DNA from: an uncultured Johnsonella sp.
GTDB lineage: Bacteria; Bacillota; Clostridia; Lachnospirales; Lachnospiraceae
Assembly (NCBI GenBank): GCA_900766185.1
Contig: CAAFUL010000085.1
Coordinates: forward strand, 124,001 to 188,000
Length of the DNA stretch: 64,000 nt
Direction: 5' to 3'
Positions within the stretch are counted from its first letter, which is position 1, and each line of letters begins with the position of its first letter. The position numbers were made by a program, and so were the translations under genes. Below are positions 26,508 to 35,645 of this stretch, piece by piece. Under the pieces are notes generated by a model. That model had not been told where the DNA came from. It saw only the letters and a program-made list of their open reading frames with translations, and searched no databases.

Positions 26508-27656
26508 ATGCAAGAGGGTAAAGTTAAAAAAAAATATTACCATGACTACAGTTTGTTACTTACTGTAATAATACTTGTAGTTCTTGGACTTATTATGATA
26601 TATTCAGCCAGCTCATTTTCTGCACAGCTTGAGTACAAAGATTCGGCATACTACATAAAAAGACAGGCTTTTTTTGCTGCGCTCGGTTTTATAGCAATGT
26701 TTTTTGTGTCGAGATTTGATTATCATTTTGTACTTAAATTCAGTAATTATATATATGCAGCTTCTGTAATAATGCTTATTTTAGTATATATTATAGGCTC
26801 CGAGCGTAACGGAAAAAAGCGTTGGCTTAAATTCGGACCTATAAATATACAACCGGCAGAGATAGCCAAGCTTGCTCTTATTTTATGTATGAGCATAATC
26901 ATCTATAAGTTTTATAAGCATATAGACAGTAAAAGAACGATACTTAGAATGACTTACTATGTATTCCCCTTGGTTGCTTTAATCGCCCCCAACAACATGA
27001 GTTCGGCTATAATAGTTGCACTTATACCTGTATTTATGCATTTTAGCGTTTCAAGAAATATAGGTATTCATATACTTCTTGCAATTTTAGGAGTTATTGT
27101 CGTGTCGCAGGCATTGCCTATTGCTACATTCTTGAATAAATTACATATAGTACAAAATTATCAGTTACAGCGTATAATAGTTTGGAAAAATCCCGAGGCA
27201 GATCCGGCAGTACACGGTTTTCAGGTTTTGCAGGGTCTTTATGCCATAGGTGCCGGAGGATTATTCGGAAGAGGTATGGGGGCAGGGATGCAAAAGTTTC
27301 TTTTGCCCGAATCTCAAAATGATATGATATTTTCAATAATCTGCGAGGAACTGGGGCTTTTTGGTGCAATAACAATTATGTTTGTCTTTATTTTCCTGCT
27401 TTATCGCTGTATGGTAATAGCTTCTCTTGCCAAAGATATGATGGGAACTATGATAGTAGTAGGAGTTATGGGGCATATAGCGATACAGCTTATACTCAAT
27501 ATTTCCGTTGTTACCGGTCTTATACCGAACACCGGCATAGGGCTTCCCTTTATAAGTTATGGCGGCACCTCGCTTTTATTTCTTATGGTAGAGATAGGTC
27601 TGGTATTCTCGGTTGCAAGAAGTATAAATATTGATAAAACAGATAGCGAGGCATAA
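26508..27656 (+). CDS. ftsW: Septal SEDS glycosyltransferase
   Basis: Multi-pass membrane SEDS protein that polymerises peptidoglycan at the septum together with its class B PBP. About ten membrane segments. Signatures include GLIMIYSASS, the NGKKRWLKFGPINIQPAEIAKLAL motif spread around residues 105-125, and the late PNTGIGLPFISYGGTSLLFLM. ATG 26508 is chosen since GGAG (26498-26501) is six bases upstream; ATG 26496 would add four residues. The dcw location makes FtsW more likely than RodA or SpoVE; the rod paralogue lies at 51.5 kb. Confidence 0.93.
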   Translation: MQEGKVKKKYYHDYSLLLTVIILVVLGLIMIYSASSFSAQLEYKDSAYYIKRQAFFAALGFIAMFFVSRFDYHFVLKFSNYIYAASVIMLILVYIIGSERNGKKRWLKFGPINIQPAEIAKLALILCMSIIIYKFYKHIDSKRTILRMTYYVFPLVALIAPNNMSSAIIVALIPVFMHFSVSRNIGIHILLAILGVIVVSQALPIATFLNKLHIVQNYQLQRIIVWKNPEADPAVHGFQVLQGLYAIGAGGLFGRGMGAGMQKFLLPESQNDMIFSIICEELGLFGAITIMFVFIFLLYRCMVIASLAKDMMGTMIVVGVMGHIAIQLILNISVVTGLIPNTGIGLPFISYGGTSLLFLMVEIGLVFSVARSINIDKTDSEA

Positions 27657-27688
27657 AAGGTGCAATATCAAATATTAAATTTATCCAA

Positions 27689-28405
27689 GTGCATGATAAA
27701 AAGATGAAAAGATTTAAAAAAAGGTATATAATAGGTCTGGTGTTAGTGCTGATAATACTGTCCTTGTCAATTATTAAAATAGATAAGGTAGTAGTAAGCG
27801 GCAATTCATGGTATAATAATGAGGAGATAGAGGCTCTTGTTTTTCCGAAACCTTTAGACAGGTATTTTTTATACAGTTTTATAAAGGATAAGTTGAACAA
27901 AAAAAAGAACATTCCGTTTATACAGGAATATAGATTGGATTGGAAATCGCCCTCACAAGTAGAGATTGTAGTGTATGAAAAAAGTATCCTGGCTGCGGTA
28001 AACTATATGAATCTTTATATGTACTTTGATAAAGACGGTATGGTACTTGAAAGCTCGGCAGAAAAAATAGATAAAATTCCTGTCATAGAAGGGCTTGAAC
28101 TTAGCAGCATAGTGCTATATAATAAACTACCTGTGAAAGATGAGTATGTGTTCAGCAGGCTTATAAGCCTTGCGCAATCCCTTTCAAGTTATAATATATT
28201 TGCGGAGCGTATATTGTTATATTCACAAAACCAAGTAAATCTATATATTGGAGATATAGAAGTACACTTTGGTATACTCAATGATATTGAAGAAAAGACT
28301 GCGGATCTTAACAATATATTTCCTGAAATATCAGGTCAGAAAGGAATTTTATATATGGACAACTATGGCGAAAATAAATCTTACACTTTTGAGCAAAAGA
28401 AATAA
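27689..28405 (+). CDS. ftsQ: FtsQ/DivIB-type division protein
   Basis: Bitopic division protein that works with FtsL and DivIC. It has a short basic N-terminus, one membrane segment (about 14-30), then a POTRA-like domain (KVVVSGNSWYNNEEIEALVF) and the FtsQ domain. 238 residues. The start is uncertain: the GTG at 27689 has no clear ribosome site, and the AAAGG at 27656-27660 would better suit an unusual start such as ATA at 27665 or ATT at 27674, both in frame and open. ATG 27704 is another choice. Position between ftsW and ftsZ supports the identity. Confidence 0.85.
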   Translation: MHDKKMKRFKKRYIIGLVLVLIILSLSIIKIDKVVVSGNSWYNNEEIEALVFPKPLDRYFLYSFIKDKLNKKKNIPFIQEYRLDWKSPSQVEIVVYEKSILAAVNYMNLYMYFDKDGMVLESSAEKIDKIPVIEGLELSSIVLYNKLPVKDEYVFSRLISLAQSLSSYNIFAERILLYSQNQVNLYIGDIEVHFGILNDIEEKTADLNNIFPEISGQKGILYMDNYGENKSYTFEQKK

Positions 28406-28510
28406 TTATAGGTTTTTTTGATTTTTTTTATTAGCATTAGGCTTTATTTCTTTTTAGATACTGTTTATACTGTGTTAATTAAAAAATCAAAAAATCAAAG
28501 ATATTTACAG

Positions 28511-28539
28511 TTGATATTTTCCTATAAAAATATTATCAT
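28511..28539 (+). promoter_or_regulatory. Probable ftsZ promoter
   Basis: TTGATA (28511-28516) and TATCAT (28534-28539) with a 17-base spacer, 64 bases before the ftsZ start. It would let ftsZ be made at a higher level than the rest of the cluster. Confidence 0.5.
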
Positions 28540-28602
28540 GTAAATTATTAAACAGCAGTAAATTTGGCAAATCCGAAAAATTGTAGTCGGGAGGAGTAGA
28601 AC

Positions 28603-29931
28603 TTGTTTGAGATACATATTGATTCAACAGAGAATGCAGCAAAAATAATTGTAATTGGCGTTGGTGGCGCAGGTAACAATGCAGTAAACCGTATGATAGA
28701 CGAGAGTATAGTTGGGGTGGAATTTATAGGCGTTAATACCGATAAGCAGGCACTTGAGTCTTGTAAGGCTCCTACCTTACTACAAATTGGTGAAAAGGTA
28801 ACTAAAGGACTGGGTGCAGGAGCTAAACCTGAAGTGGGTGAAAAGTCCGCTGAGGAAAGTGCGGAAGATATAGCCGCTCACCTAAAGGGTGTCGACATGG
28901 TGTTTGTAACCTGTGGTATGGGTGGAGGTACCGGTACCGGTGCTGCGCCTGTTATTGCAAGAATAGCTAAGGAAATGGGTATACTTACTGTAGGTGTTGT
29001 AACCAAGCCTTTCGGCTTTGAAGGTAAGCAAAGAATGAGCAAGGCACTTGCAGGTATAGAAAGACTTAAGTCCAATGTAGATACACTTATAGTGATTCCT
29101 AATGATAAACTTCTCGGTCTGGTTGACAGAAGGATTCGTTTGGAAGAGGCACTTAAAAAAGCGGATGAAGTTTTACAGCAGGCAGTTCAGGGAATTACCG
29201 ACCTTATAAATGTTCAGTCTCTTATAAATCTTGACTTTGCCGATGTGCAAACAGTCATGAAGGATAAGGGTATTGCCCATATAGGTATAGGTTTCGGTAC
29301 AGGAGATGATAAGGCTGTAGATGCTGTAAGACAGGCGGTTCAGTCCCCACTTCTTGAAACAACTATAGAGGGTGCAAGTGATGTTATTATTAACCTTTCG
29401 GGAGATATAAGCCTTATCGAAGCGGATGAGGCTGCCGAGTATGTTAAGGATATGGTAGGAGATGATGCTAACATAATCTTTGGTGTAACTGATGACCAAG
29501 GTGTTCAGGATCAGGTTACCATAACAGTTATAGCTACCGGTTTGGAAGAGCATGTGGAAAAAGATCAGGTGTCAAGTATCATGAAGGGCTTTGCTCAAAG
29601 AAGAAACCTGACATCTCCTACAAGCAGTATGAGCAACATGGGTAATATGGGCAATATGGGAGTCTCAAGAGCACAGACCATATCACAGCCTACCAGAAAT
29701 TTAGGCAATATGTCCAATATGACTAACCAAAGCAGAGCCAATACCGCTCCTTTGGAAACAATCAGCTTTGACAGTCTGCCTCCTTCAAGAGAGGAAGAGA
29801 ATGTAAGCCCCGGCGTTAATAACATGAATAATACAAGACCTGAGCCTAGCTACAACAGACCTCGTCAAAACAGAGAGACAACTCTTAATGTACCTGATTT
29901 CTTAAAAGACAGACATTCAGACAGAAATTAA
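28603..29931 (+). CDS. ftsZ: Cell division GTPase FtsZ
   Basis: Tubulin-like GTPase that forms the Z-ring. Of 442 residues, the first 320 are the conserved core: [13 protein letters not shown], the tubulin signature [10 protein letters not shown] near 106-115, and the T7 loop NLDFADV with N209 and D211. A linker of about 90 residues follows, rich in Met, Asn and Gly (several GNM repeats), then the conserved C-terminal peptide NVPDFLKDR that binds membrane anchors. The start is TTG at 28603, five bases after GGGAGGAG. ftsA is not next to it; SepF at 46.6 kb is the likely anchor. A terminator follows. Confidence 0.98.
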   Translation: MFEIHIDSTENAAKIIVIGVGGAGNNAVNRMIDESIVGVEFIGVNTDKQALESCKAPTLLQIGEKVTKGLGAGAKPEVGEKSAEESAEDIAAHLKGVDMVFVTCGMGGGTGTGAAPVIARIAKEMGILTVGVVTKPFGFEGKQRMSKALAGIERLKSNVDTLIVIPNDKLLGLVDRRIRLEEALKKADEVLQQAVQGITDLINVQSLINLDFADVQTVMKDKGIAHIGIGFGTGDDKAVDAVRQAVQSPLLETTIEGASDVIINLSGDISLIEADEAAEYVKDMVGDDANIIFGVTDDQGVQDQVTITVIATGLEEHVEKDQVSSIMKGFAQRRNLTSPTSSMSNMGNMGNMGVSRAQTISQPTRNLGNMSNMTNQSRANTAPLETISFDSLPPSREEENVSPGVNNMNNTRPEPSYNRPRQNRETTLNVPDFLKDRHSDRN

Positions 29932-29942
29932 AATTTATAAAT

Positions 29943-29975
29943 AAAAGCAGATTGCAAGATGCAGTCTGCTTTTTG
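29943..29975 (+). terminator. Terminator of ftsZ
   Basis: A 14-bp stem (AAAAGCAGATTGCA at 29943-29956 with its partner at 29960-29973, one wobble) and an AGA loop, ending in a T-run. A weaker TTTATAAG/CTTATAAA hairpin with a T-run follows near 29978-30024. Confidence 0.85.
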
Positions 29976-30094
29976 TGTTTATAAGTGATAAGATCGTCTT
30001 CGTTCATGAAGGCTTATAAATATTTTTAAGAGCATCAGAATATGGGATCAATAAAAGAATAACAGTTTATCAGAACTTTAGATATATAGATATA

Positions 30095-30128
30095 AAAAGC
30101 AAAAAAGCTTCGGGACTTTCCGAAGCTT
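30095..30128 (-). terminator. Terminator of rpmB
   Basis: AAGCTTCGG (30105-30113) and its complement (30120-30128) form a 9-bp stem; on the minus strand the stem is followed by TTTTTTGC, 28 bases after the rpmB stop. Confidence 0.85.
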
Positions 30129-30156
30129 ATCTTTTATGCATGTTCATAATACAGAA

Positions 30157-30342
30157 TTAAGCACGCTCAACCTTGCCTGAACGAAGACATGAAGTACATA
30201 CATACATCTTCTTTGAACCACCTGCAGTTTTTACCTTTACTGACTTGATATTTGCTTTCCATATTTTGTTGGATCTTCTATGTGAATGGCTCACACTGTT
30301 ACCAAAGTGAACTGCTTTTTCGCATACTGCACATTTTGCCAT
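30157..30342 (-). CDS. rpmB: 50S ribosomal protein bL28
   Basis: Large-subunit ribosomal protein of 61 residues. It is the zinc-containing form: CAVC near the N-terminus (C4, C7) and CTSC near residues 48-51. The conserved core GNSVSHSHRRSNKIWKANI is present. The ATG complement at 30342-30340 follows AAGGGGGTG on the minus strand; a longer frame beginning 14 codons upstream has no support. It is transcribed alone, convergent with ftsZ and divergent from asp23. Confidence 0.97.
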   Translation of the reverse strand: MAKCAVCEKAVHFGNSVSHSHRRSNKIWKANIKSVKVKTAGGSKKMYVCTSCLRSGKVERA

Positions 30343-30441
30343 GCTTAACACCCCCTTAATTAGGATTAGGCTTTTAAAACCCATAACGAATATATGATAT
30401 CAAAAATATAAGTTATTTGCAAGTATTAATTAAATAAAAAC

Positions 30442-30470
30442 TTCCATTTTATATAAAAATAGAGTATACT
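30442..30470 (+). promoter_or_regulatory. Promoter of the asp23-fakA pair
   Basis: TATACT at 30465-30470 with TTCCAT at 30442-30447 (17-base spacer), in the 184-base gap between the divergent rpmB and asp23 genes. The -35 is weak. Confidence 0.45.
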
Positions 30471-30526
30471 AGACAAAGTGTTATAAAATTGCATTACATC
30501 ACTTTGATTAAATGGAGGTTAATTGC

Positions 30527-30886
30527 ATGGGCAAAGGAGTATTAACTACTAATATGGGTGAGATAAGCATATCTAATGATGTTATAGCATTTTATGCAGG
30601 ACTTCAAGCCTTGGAATGTTTCGGTATAGTCGGTATGGCAATGGTAAATGTCGGAGACGGGATTGTAAAGCTTTTAAAAGGCGACAGTGTATCTAAGGGA
30701 GTATTGGTTAATATTAAAGACAATAAGCTTAGTATAGACTATCATGTAATAGTTGCGTATGGAGTAAGCATAATGGCTGTATCAGATAACTTAAGGGAAA
30801 ATGTAAAGTATAAGTTGGAGAAATTCACCGGTATGGCGGTGGATAAGATTAATATATTCGTCGAGGGCGTTAGAGTCATAGATTAA
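30527..30886 (+). CDS. Asp23/Gls24 family envelope-stress protein
   Basis: A 119-residue protein of the Asp23/Gls24 (DUF322, YloU) family, small cytoplasmic or membrane-associated proteins linked to alkaline and cell-envelope stress. The core ISISNDVIAFYAGLQALECFGIVGMA and VDYHVIVAYGVSIMAVSDNLRENVKYKLEKFTG-like pattern match the family. ATG 30527 follows GGAGG (30514-30518); the upstream ATG overlaps that site. It lies 13 bases before the fakA homologue, matching the conserved yloU-yloV pair of Firmicutes. Its precise action is not known. Confidence 0.93.
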   Translation: MGKGVLTTNMGEISISNDVIAFYAGLQALECFGIVGMAMVNVGDGIVKLLKGDSVSKGVLVNIKDNKLSIDYHVIVAYGVSIMAVSDNLRENVKYKLEKFTGMAVDKINIFVEGVRVID

Positions 30887-30899
30887 GGAGGTAAGATAG

Positions 30900-32591
30900 G
30901 TGAGCTTAACACAGCTTGATTCAATAGCATTAAAGAAGGCCTTTATTTTAGGTGCTAAAAATCTGGAGGCAAAAAAAGACTGGATTAATGAGTTAAATGT
31001 TTTCCCGGTGCCTGATGGAGATACCGGAACCAATATGACTATGACTATAATGTCAGCAGTAAAAGAAGTCTCTGCTTCGGCTGATGATATGAAAAGCGTA
31101 TGTAAGGCGATATCTTCAGGCTCATTAAAGGGAGCCAGAGGTAATTCGGGAGTAATACTTTCACAGCTTTTAAGAGGCTTTACAAAGATTGCCGGAGATT
31201 ATGAAACTCTTGATACAATGATCTTGAGTATAGCCTTGGACAAGGCTACAGAAACTGCTTACAAGGCGGTTATGCGTCCTAAAGAGGGTACCATACTCAC
31301 AGTAGCTAAGGCTATGAGTAATAAGGCACTTGAAATATATGAAGATGTCGATGATATACAGGAGTTTGTTAAGGAAGTGCTTGATGCCGGAGATAAGGCA
31401 CTGGCAAGAACCCCTGAACTTCTTCCGGTATTAAAACAGGCGGGAGTAGTGGATTCAGGCGGTCAGGGACTTATGGAAATCATAAGGGGAGTATATGATT
31501 CTATAATGGGCAAAGAGCTTGATTATAGCAGTATAGAGATGCCTAAACCTAAGACACCTGTAAAAATGGGTATGCATATATCCAAGGCGGAAGTTGATAC
31601 CGCAAATATTAAGTTCGGATACTGTACCGAATTTATTATCAACCTTGAAAAAGAGTTTAAGGAAAATGACGAAGAGAGCTTTAAGGCATTTCTTGAAACC
31701 ATAGGAGATTCCTTAGTATGTGTATCTGATGACGAGGTTGTCAAAATACATGTTCATACTAACGATCCCGGGCTTGCTTTACAAAGAGCCCTGGGCTACG
31801 GTTCACTGACCCGTATTAAGATAGATAACATGAGGGAACAGCATGAAGAGCAGCTTCTTAAAGAAATGATAGAAAGCGGAGAAGTAGAAGTAGACAATGC
31901 TGAAACCGAAACAAAGAAGGATGTTGAATTAAAAGAATACGGCTTTATAAGTGTATCTTCAGGTGAGGGACTGAGCGATATTTTTAAAGGCTTGGGAGTA
32001 GATGAGGTTATAGAGGGTGGACAGACCATGAATCCAAGTACGGAGGATATACTTTTTGCTATAGACAAAGTCAATGCAAAGAATATTTATGTACTGCCAA
32101 ATAATAAAAATATAATTTTAGCTGCCAATCAGGCTGCAGAGCTTATACAGGATAAAAATATAATGGTAGTCCCTACCAAGACTATACCACAAGGACTTAG
32201 TGCGGTTATAGCTTTTATGCCTAATATAGGCAGTGAAGAAAACCTTAATAATATGCAGGAAGAGATACAGAAGGTAAAGAGCCTTCAGGTAACCTATGCG
32301 GTAAGAACTACTTCTATTGATGATTTTGATATAGAAGAGGGCGACATCATGGCTATAGGTGATGCCGGCATAGTAAGCGTCGGCAAGTCTATAGATGATA
32401 CCGTGCTTGACGGTCTTGCAAAACTTATAAATGAAGAGACTGAACTTGTAAGCCTGTATTACGGTGCTGATATTAAGGAAGAAGAAGCCGAAAAACTTAA
32501 AGAAAGATTGAGTGATAAATATAGTAATATAGATATTGAGCTGAACAAGGGAAGTCAGGCGGTGTATTATTATATAGCATCAGTTGAATAA
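30900..32591 (+). CDS. fakA: DhaL/DegV two-domain protein (FakA/YloV type fatty-acid kinase subunit)
   Basis: The catalytic subunit of bacterial fatty-acid kinase: it phosphorylates fatty acids held by a FakB (DegV) partner, feeding phospholipid synthesis. The N-terminal DhaL ATP domain (about 1-200) has NVFPVPDGDTGTNMTMT, where the Asp residues bind Mg-ATP, and GARGNSGVILSQ. A middle domain and a C-terminal DegV-like domain follow. 563 residues, normal length. GTG 30900 is preceded by AAGGAGG. It is coupled to the asp23-like gene. No fakB gene is in the window. A 13-bp stem terminator follows. Confidence 0.93.
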   Translation: MSLTQLDSIALKKAFILGAKNLEAKKDWINELNVFPVPDGDTGTNMTMTIMSAVKEVSASADDMKSVCKAISSGSLKGARGNSGVILSQLLRGFTKIAGDYETLDTMILSIALDKATETAYKAVMRPKEGTILTVAKAMSNKALEIYEDVDDIQEFVKEVLDAGDKALARTPELLPVLKQAGVVDSGGQGLMEIIRGVYDSIMGKELDYSSIEMPKPKTPVKMGMHISKAEVDTANIKFGYCTEFIINLEKEFKENDEESFKAFLETIGDSLVCVSDDEVVKIHVHTNDPGLALQRALGYGSLTRIKIDNMREQHEEQLLKEMIESGEVEVDNAETETKKDVELKEYGFISVSSGEGLSDIFKGLGVDEVIEGGQTMNPSTEDILFAIDKVNAKNIYVLPNNKNIILAANQAAELIQDKNIMVVPTKTIPQGLSAVIAFMPNIGSEENLNNMQEEIQKVKSLQVTYAVRTTSIDDFDIEEGDIMAIGDAGIVSVGKSIDDTVLDGLAKLINEETELVSLYYGADIKEEEAEKLKERLSDKYSNIDIELNKGSQAVYYYIASVE

Positions 32592-32597
32592 ATTTAC

Positions 32598-32641
32598 AGA
32601 GCTTTTACAAGATAAGGTATTTTATTTTGTAAAAGCTCTTT
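32598..32641 (+). terminator. Terminator after fakA
   Basis: AGAGCTTTTACAA (32598-32610) and its exact complement (32627-32639) make a 13-bp stem ending in a short T-rich run. It directly abuts the inserted palindromic element. Confidence 0.7.
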
Positions 32642-32655
32642 ATAATTGGAAAATA

Positions 32656-32840
32656 GTTACAGTTTAGGTAGTTTAGATATATATGTATAATATAGCAAAT
32701 GAAAGCTTGCTTTCAGGTGTATATTATACATGTATATCTATCAGGCTACTGCCAAAATTCATCTTCGTCTAATTTATAGATAAAAATTAAATATTTTTAG
32801 TTTTTTTTGACGAAGATGAGTGTTCTACCAAAACTGTAAC
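32656..32840 (-). repeat. MITE-like palindromic element, copy 2 (reversed)
   Basis: A 185-bp element with 16-bp terminal inverted repeats (GTTACAGTTTAGGTAG at 32656-32671, complement at 32825-32840 with one mismatch), flanked by a perfect 8-bp target duplication GGAAAATA (32648-32655 and 32841-32848). Its reverse complement aligns along its whole length with the element at 13179-13360, at an eye-estimated 85% identity. Both internal hairpins are kept, and one G-C pair of copy 1 is T-A here. It has no coding capacity. Confidence 0.88.
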
Positions 32841-32936
32841 GGAAAATAAGCCGCTTAGCGAAATAAACAAAAAAATATATATCGTTATAGTTAAATTTGT
32901 GCTATAGTATAGGGTAGTATTTGTATGGAGAAATGA

Positions 32937-34916
32937 ATGAAAAATTTATACATAGCTGAAAAGCCCTCGGTTGCCAATGAATTTGCTAAGGCGCTTAAAC
33001 TTAATACCAAGAAAAAACAGGGTTTTTTAGAAGCGGACAATGCCGTAGTAACATGGTGTGTAGGGCACCTTGTGACCATGAGTTATCCTGAAAGTTACGG
33101 GGAACAGTACAAAAGATGGTCGCTTGACACACTGCCTTTTTTACCAAAGGTATTTAAGTACGAGGTTATTGACGCTGTAAAAGAGCAATATAAAATAGTA
33201 AGCGGCTTATTAAATAGAGAAGATATAGCCTGCATATATATATGCACCGACTCCGGAAGAGAAGGAGAGTATATATATAGACTTGTAGATAATATGGCTA
33301 AGGTTAATAAGCCGAGAAAAAGAGTTTGGATAGACTCTCAGACGGAAGAGGAGATATTAAGGGGTATAAAAGAAGCAAAAGACTGGTCATTTTATGATAA
33401 TTTGGCTGCCTCCGCTTACCTGAGAGCCAAAGAAGATTACCTGATGGGTATTAATTTTTCCAGACTGCTTACATTAAAGTACTCAAAAACCTTGGCTACC
33501 TTATTAAAAAAAGACCGAGTAGTACTTAGTGTCGGTAGAGTAATGACCTGTGTGGTAGGCATGGTAGTCAGAAGAGAGAGAGAAATCAGAGACTTCAAAA
33601 AAACCGTATTTTATAAAATCATTGTAAAACTTGCATTTGAAAATAAAGATAATTTTATAGAAGGCGAGTTTAGGGCAGTTGAAGAAAGCAAGTATTATAA
33701 TTCTCCTAAGCTTTATAAAGATAACGGATTTTTACAAAAAGAAGATGCGGATAAGTTTATTTTAGAATTAAAGCCTTATGACAAGGCAACAGTAATAGAA
33801 GCCAAGAAAAAGAAGGAGCTTAAAAATCCTCCGCTTTTATATAATCTTGCCGAGCTTCAAAACGACTGCTCTAAAAAATTCAAGATAAGTCCGGATGAAA
33901 CTCTTAAAATAGCTCAAAAATTATACGAAAGGAAATTACTTACCTACCCAAGAACAGATGCAAGGGTTTTATCAAAAGCGGTTGCCAAAGAGATTTATAA
34001 AAATCTTTCAGGGCTTAAAAGATATGAGACTTTACAAAAAGAAGTTGAGCAAGTTCTAAATAACGCTCTTTATAAAAACCTCGAAAAAACAAGGTATGTA
34101 GATGATAAGAAAATTACCGACCACTATGCTATAATACCTACAGGTCAGGTTAATTTATCCGGCTTATCACCACTTGAGCTTAAAGTTTATGAGCTTATTT
34201 GCAAAAGGTTTATAAGCATATTTTTCCCGGCGGCGGAGTATATGAAGTACAATATAGAAAGCCTCATTGAAAAAGAACATTTCTTTACTACTTTTAAAGT
34301 ACTTACCAAAATAGGTTATCTTAAAGTTTTGGGAGCAGAATCCGAAAAGCTTGATAAGACTAATGACACGGATGATACAAGGGACTACGATCCCGAATTT
34401 ATAAACTTACTTAACTCTATTAAAAAAGGAAGATTGCTTAATGTTGAAGATATGTATACAAAGACCGGAGAGACCTCAGCTCCTAAAAGATACTCTTCAG
34501 GTTCTATGATACTTGCCATGGAGAATGCCGGTCAGCTCATAGAAGATGAAGAGCTTAGAAGCCAAATAAAATCAAGCGGTATAGGTACATCTGCAACAAG
34601 GGCTGAGATACTAAAAAAACTGATTACTATAAAGTACCTTTCCTTAAATCCTAAGACTCAGGTAATTACACCAAGTCTTTACGGGGAAATGGTCTACGAA
34701 GCGGTCTATAATTCTATCAGGCAACTGCTCAACCCCGCCCTTACGGCAAGCTGGGAGAAAGGGCTTTCCATGATTACGCAAGGCAGCATTGACTCAAAAG
34801 AATATATGGATAAGCTTGAACATTTTGTAAAAAGTAAGGTGCTGGCAGTAGCAAACTTAAACAATCAGTATAGCCTTAATAAGGCATATCAGGATATATA
34901 TAAACATTATAATTAG
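32937..34916 (+). CDS. topB: DNA topoisomerase III
   Basis: Type IA topoisomerase that decatenates and relaxes DNA through a 5'-phosphotyrosine intermediate. The TOPRIM domain begins at once (NLYIAEKPSVANEFA, then CTDSGREGEYIYR), and the active tyrosine is Y337 in TYPRTDAR. The central GIGTSATRAEILKKL motif is present. 659 residues, slightly shorter than Bacillus TopB; there is no C-terminal zinc region. GGAG (32926-32929) precedes ATG 32937. It could be a plasmid- or ICE-type TopB, but nothing mobile lies next to it and codon use looks like its neighbours. Confidence 0.95.
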   Translation: MKNLYIAEKPSVANEFAKALKLNTKKKQGFLEADNAVVTWCVGHLVTMSYPESYGEQYKRWSLDTLPFLPKVFKYEVIDAVKEQYKIVSGLLNREDIACIYICTDSGREGEYIYRLVDNMAKVNKPRKRVWIDSQTEEEILRGIKEAKDWSFYDNLAASAYLRAKEDYLMGINFSRLLTLKYSKTLATLLKKDRVVLSVGRVMTCVVGMVVRREREIRDFKKTVFYKIIVKLAFENKDNFIEGEFRAVEESKYYNSPKLYKDNGFLQKEDADKFILELKPYDKATVIEAKKKKELKNPPLLYNLAELQNDCSKKFKISPDETLKIAQKLYERKLLTYPRTDARVLSKAVAKEIYKNLSGLKRYETLQKEVEQVLNNALYKNLEKTRYVDDKKITDHYAIIPTGQVNLSGLSPLELKVYELICKRFISIFFPAAEYMKYNIESLIEKEHFFTTFKVLTKIGYLKVLGAESEKLDKTNDTDDTRDYDPEFINLLNSIKKGRLLNVEDMYTKTGETSAPKRYSSGSMILAMENAGQLIEDEELRSQIKSSGIGTSATRAEILKKLITIKYLSLNPKTQVITPSLYGEMVYEAVYNSIRQLLNPALTASWEKGLSMITQGSIDSKEYMDKLEHFVKSKVLAVANLNNQYSLNKAYQDIYKHYN

Positions 34917-34934
34917 ACCTATAAGGAGAAAAGT

Positions 34935-35606
34935 ATGACAAAACAAGAAGTAAGGTCTTTGGAGTTATTTGATTTATCTAAAACCATAGCTAGGGAGCTT
35001 TTTGAAAAACACAGTTATCCATGGGAGGTTTTGGCTGAACTGGAAAGCTTTATATTGGAGCTTGGTAAAAAGCTCGATCCTAATGAATATGATAAAAAAG
35101 GTGATGATATTTGGATACATAAAACAGCCAAGATAGCACCTACGGTGTCATTAAAAGGGCCTGCAATAATATGCGAAGGTGCAGAGCTTAGGCAGTCCGC
35201 CTTTATAAGAGGCTCTGTAATTATAGGAAAGGGAAGTATAGCGGGAAATTCCTGTGAGTTTAAAAATTCTGTTTTATTTGATGATGTGCAGACTCCGCAT
35301 TATAATTATGTAGGAGACTCTATACTCGGATATAAGTCCCACATGGGTGCCTCTTCCTTAACCAGTAATGTCAAGTCGGATAAAAGTTTAGTAAAGATAC
35401 ATCTTGGTAATGAGGATCTTGAAACGGGAAGAAAAAAAGTAGGTGCCATGCTGGGTGATTTTGTAGAAGTCGGCTGCGGCTCTGTATTAAATCCCGGTAC
35501 GGTAATAGGTAAAAACAGTATAATCTATCCCTTATCAAGTGTTAGAGGAACTGTAGCCGCAAATAGTATTTACAAGGCAAAGGATGATGTTGTAAAGAAA
35601 AATTAA
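34935..35606 (+). CDS. Left-handed beta-helix protein, UDP-GlcNAc pyrophosphorylase-like
   Basis: A 223-residue protein with hexapeptide-repeat (LbH) character from about residue 60: KTAKIAPTVSLKGPAIICEGAEL, then VIIGKGSIAGNSCEFKNSVLF and VGCGSVLNPGTVIGKNSIIYPLSSVRG. It resembles the acyltransferase half of GlmU and is often labelled UDP-N-acetylglucosamine pyrophosphorylase in clostridia, but the nucleotidyltransferase domain is missing. N-terminal residues 1-55 are helical. It follows topB by 18 bases. An acetyltransferase or sugar-nucleotide-related role is plausible; the substrate is unknown. Confidence 0.75.
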   Translation: MTKQEVRSLELFDLSKTIARELFEKHSYPWEVLAELESFILELGKKLDPNEYDKKGDDIWIHKTAKIAPTVSLKGPAIICEGAELRQSAFIRGSVIIGKGSIAGNSCEFKNSVLFDDVQTPHYNYVGDSILGYKSHMGASSLTSNVKSDKSLVKIHLGNEDLETGRKKVGAMLGDFVEVGCGSVLNPGTVIGKNSIIYPLSSVRGTVAANSIYKAKDDVVKKN

Positions 35607-35645
35607 CTTATAAAAATTACAATAATTATAGAAAGGACTAAGGCT

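Larger units (their letters stand above)
32592..32936. other. Intergenic region carrying palindromic element copy 2
   Basis: 345 bases: the fakA terminator, the second MITE-like copy with its target duplications, and a weak topB promoter (extended -10 TGCTATAGT ending at 32908). No gene seen. Confidence 0.6.

Noticed and set aside
28410..28500. Inverted T-run/A-run pair before ftsZ
   Set aside because: TTTGATTTTTT and AAAAAATCAAA pair across about 70 bases, but this is expected by chance in such AT-rich sequence and lacks a GC core.
32937..34916. topB as a sign of an integrative conjugative element
   Set aside because: No relaxase, type IV secretion, integrase or attachment-like repeat is near; neighbours are ordinary chromosomal genes.
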